Positions 5,302-6,980 of a DNA stretch of 6,980 nt are shown here, in pieces. The position numbers and the translations under genes are program-made. Origin of the DNA: Nitrospirota bacterium (GTDB taxonomy: Bacteria > Nitrospirota_A > Leptospirillia > Leptospirillales > Leptospirillaceae). Position 1 is the stretch's first letter; every line of letters starts with the position of its first letter. The notes beneath the pieces are model-generated. The model was not told the DNA's origin. It did not search any database and saw only the letters and a program-made list of their open reading frames with translations. Where the stretch lies: positions 1-6,980 of the forward strand of contig JAKBTA010000067.1 of the NCBI GenBank assembly GCA_021844645.1, read 5' to 3'.

Positions 5302-6980
5302 TTAGAATGAGATCCCATGGAGAATGGACAGATGCTCCAGAAGGGGACCGAGGATCAGTGGCGGGAAAAATGTCAGTGCGGCAAACAGGACCATGAACCC
5401 GAAAAGAAGCACGACGAAGAGGGTCGTATCCGTCTTGAAGGTTCCGGCTGTTTCCGGATGAGTCTTTTTTCTGGCCAGGGAACCTGCCATCGCAAGAAGC
5501 GGCAGAAGCGGCAGGAAACGGCCAAAGAGCATTTCAACCCCGATCAGGATGGCGTAGTAGGGCGTTGAGACGTTGAGTCCCGCCATGGCGGAACCGTTGT
5601 TTGCATTGCCGGATGCGAAGGCATAAAGAACCTCCATGAATCCATGTGGACCAGGATTGTCCATCGAACTTTTTCCAGCGGGGATGACAACAGAAAGAGC
5701 GGTGAGCCCCAGAACCAGAAGTGGGGTGATGAGGAGCGACAGGACTGCCAGCTTGACTTCTTTTGACTCGATCTTCTTTCCGAGAAATTCCGGCGTTCTC
5801 CCCACCATCAGTCCAGCCAGAAAAATGGCCAGGATGGCCTCTTTGATAAGACCGGCAAAGCCGACCCCCTTGCCTCCGGGTTCTTCGTTTAGGAACATGT
5901 GTACGAGGTAGACCAGCACGGACAGTGGATTCATGCTGTCCATGGCTCCGTCCACCGCTCCGGTGGTGGCGGCGATGGTTGTATTTGAGAAGAGACTGGT
6001 CTGCGTGATCCCGAACCGCGTTTCTTTTCCTTCAGTATTGCCTCCGTCCTGAAGCGGAGTGATCTGTTGGGAGATCGCCTGGTGCGCAATGAGGGGATTG
6101 GGCATTTTTTCCGAGTATTCGATCACGCCGAGACCGGCGAGGTAGAGAGAGAAAATAACGGCGAAAAAAACCTGTCCCTGACGAGGGCGTCCGATCATCC
6201 TTCCGAAGAAAAAGGGAAGAGCAAAGGTAAAGATGCCCATTTCCAGAAATTCCAGCGTATTGGTCAGGGGGGTCGGGTTTTCATAAGGGTGCGCTCCGTT
6301 GGCGTTGTAGAATCCTCCCCCATTTGTTCCCAGCTGCTTAAGCGATTCAAGGGATGCAACAGGTCCGACAATCAGCGTTTGCTGGCTTCCTTCCATCGTC
6401 TTTGCGGTCACTGTTGTCTTGAAGGTCTGGGGTGAACCCTGCCATACATGAACGAGTGCCATCAAAAAACAGGCGGGAAGAAAGGCCCGGACAAAAAACC
6501 GGAAGAAATCCGACCAATAGTTCCCCATCATTGTTGTTCCGGAGCGCGTGAACCCCCTGAAGATGGCGACAAGCGATGCCATGCCGGTATTGGCGCCGAC
6601 GAACATGAGAAAGGTGATGGCCAACATCTGGGAGAAGTTTGAGAGCTGGGCCTCCCCCGCATAAGCCTGCCAGTTGGTGTTGGTGACAAAACTGGCGGCT
6701 GTGTTGAAGGCGACCTCGGCTGAAAGAGGCGAGAGGTGTCTGGGGTTGAGGGGCAAAATGGCCTGTGCCCAGAGAACCAGGAATCCCGCCACAAAGAAAA
6801 ATCCGTTTGAGACCACAATGGCCACACCGTATTCTTTCCAGGTCATTTCTTTATCGGCGTCGATCTTCAGCAGACGGTAGAGTCCCTTCTCGAGGGAGAG
6901 GGATTGGCTCTGGTAGATCCAGGCCAGATAACGCCCCACCAGCGGCGCCATTAAAACAACAAAAGCCAGGGAAATAAAAA
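5302..6980 (-). CDS. kdpA: Potassium-transporting ATPase subunit KdpA, N-terminus cut by window edge
   Basis: KdpA is the inner-membrane K+-binding subunit of the Kdp ATPase, related to Trk/Ktr channels, with four pore repeats. The frame ends at a TAA (5302-5304) and stays open past the ATG at 6951 to the window edge. The codons above 6951 encode FISLAFVVL, which joins MAPLVG as a hydrophobic first helix. The true start is therefore beyond 6980, and 6951 is an internal Met. Counting from that Met, the selectivity-filter regions are: FVTNTNWQAY (88-97), LGTNGGGFYNANGAHP (207-222), ATTGAVDGAMDS (328-339) and ASGNANNGSAMAGL (446-459). Other family blocks are EGKETRFGI (307-315), FLAGLMVGRTPEFLGKKI (377-394) and NPGPHGFMEVLYAF (432-445). 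Total length matches the roughly 557 residues of E. coli KdpA. The third filter differs from the SCGA I recall in E. coli. The gene is followed directly by kdpC rather than kdpB; whether kdpB lies upstream cannot be seen. Confidence 0.96.
   Translation of the reverse strand, partial: FISLAFVVLMAPLVGRYLAWIYQSQSLSLEKGLYRLLKIDADKEMTWKEYGVAIVVSNGFFFVAGFLVLWAQAILPLNPRHLSPLSAEVAFNTAASFVTNTNWQAYAGEAQLSNFSQMLAITFLMFVGANTGMASLVAIFRGFTRSGTTMMGNYWSDFFRFFVRAFLPACFLMALVHVWQGSPQTFKTTVTAKTMEGSQQTLIVGPVASLESLKQLGTNGGGFYNANGAHPYENPTPLTNTLEFLEMGIFTFALPFFFGRMIGRPRQGQVFFAVIFSLYLAGLGVIEYSEKMPNPLIAHQAISQQITPLQDGGNTEGKETRFGITQTSLFSNTTIAATTGAVDGAMDSMNPLSVLVYLVHMFLNEEPGGKGVGFAGLIKEAILAIFLAGLMVGRTPEFLGKKIESKEVKLAVLSLLITPLLVLGLTALSVVIPAGKSSMDNPGPHGFMEVLYAFASGNANNGSAMAGLNVSTPYYAILIGVEMLFGRFLPLLPLLAMAGSLARKKTHPETAGTFKTDTTLFVVLLFGFMVLFAALTFFPPLILGPLLEHLSILHGISF

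Noticed and set aside
5238..5318. Longer kdpC starting at the ATG at 5318 or 5279
   Set aside because: Neither ATG has a good ribosome binding site, the added residues are polar and unlike KdpC, and the first would overlap kdpA. The ATG at 5237 has GAAAGG at good spacing.
6949..6951. ATG at 6951 as the kdpA start
   Set aside because: The frame remains open and hydrophobic to the window edge and completes the expected first TM helix, so this is an internal Met.

Overview
The window carries five genes. All lie on the minus strand, are tightly packed and read from high to low coordinates. It looks like the middle of one potassium-homeostasis operon of the Kdp type. In transcription order they are: kdpA (5' end beyond position 6980), kdpC, an outer-membrane beta-barrel porin, a 12-TM APC-superfamily permease with a C-terminal universal-stress-protein (USP)-like domain, and a membrane-bound sensor histidine kinase (3' end beyond position 1). 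Gaps between genes are 64, 48 and 111 bases, and the last pair overlap by 4 bases. No stretch over 300 bases lacks a gene, and I see no tRNA, rRNA, CRISPR array, insertion sequence or phage gene.

The organism is a Gram-negative (diderm) bacterium, because the locus includes a signal-peptide-bearing porin ending in phenylalanine. Base composition looks moderately GC-rich, and non-ATG starts are probably used. The protein flavour suggests a Nitrospirota or acidophile-type lineage such as Leptospirillum, but that is a guess from memory, not something the sequence proves.

How the parts would work together: KdpA is the K+-selecting membrane subunit and KdpC the small membrane-anchored subunit of the high-affinity K+ ATPase. 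The porin could let solute through the outer membrane. The permease-USP protein may be a second, probably secondary, transporter for K+ or amino acids. The kinase is in the place normally held by KdpD and would report K+ or osmotic state to a response regulator presumably encoded below position 1.

Two things depart from the textbook kdp operon. First, kdpC follows kdpA directly, with no kdpB (the ATPase subunit) between them. Second, the kinase has four TM helices and a GAF-like region but lacks the large N-terminal KdpD/USP sensor module; a USP-like domain instead sits on the C-terminus of the adjoining, translationally coupled permease. Two consecutive RNA hairpins without U-tracts separate the porin from the permease-kinase pair.
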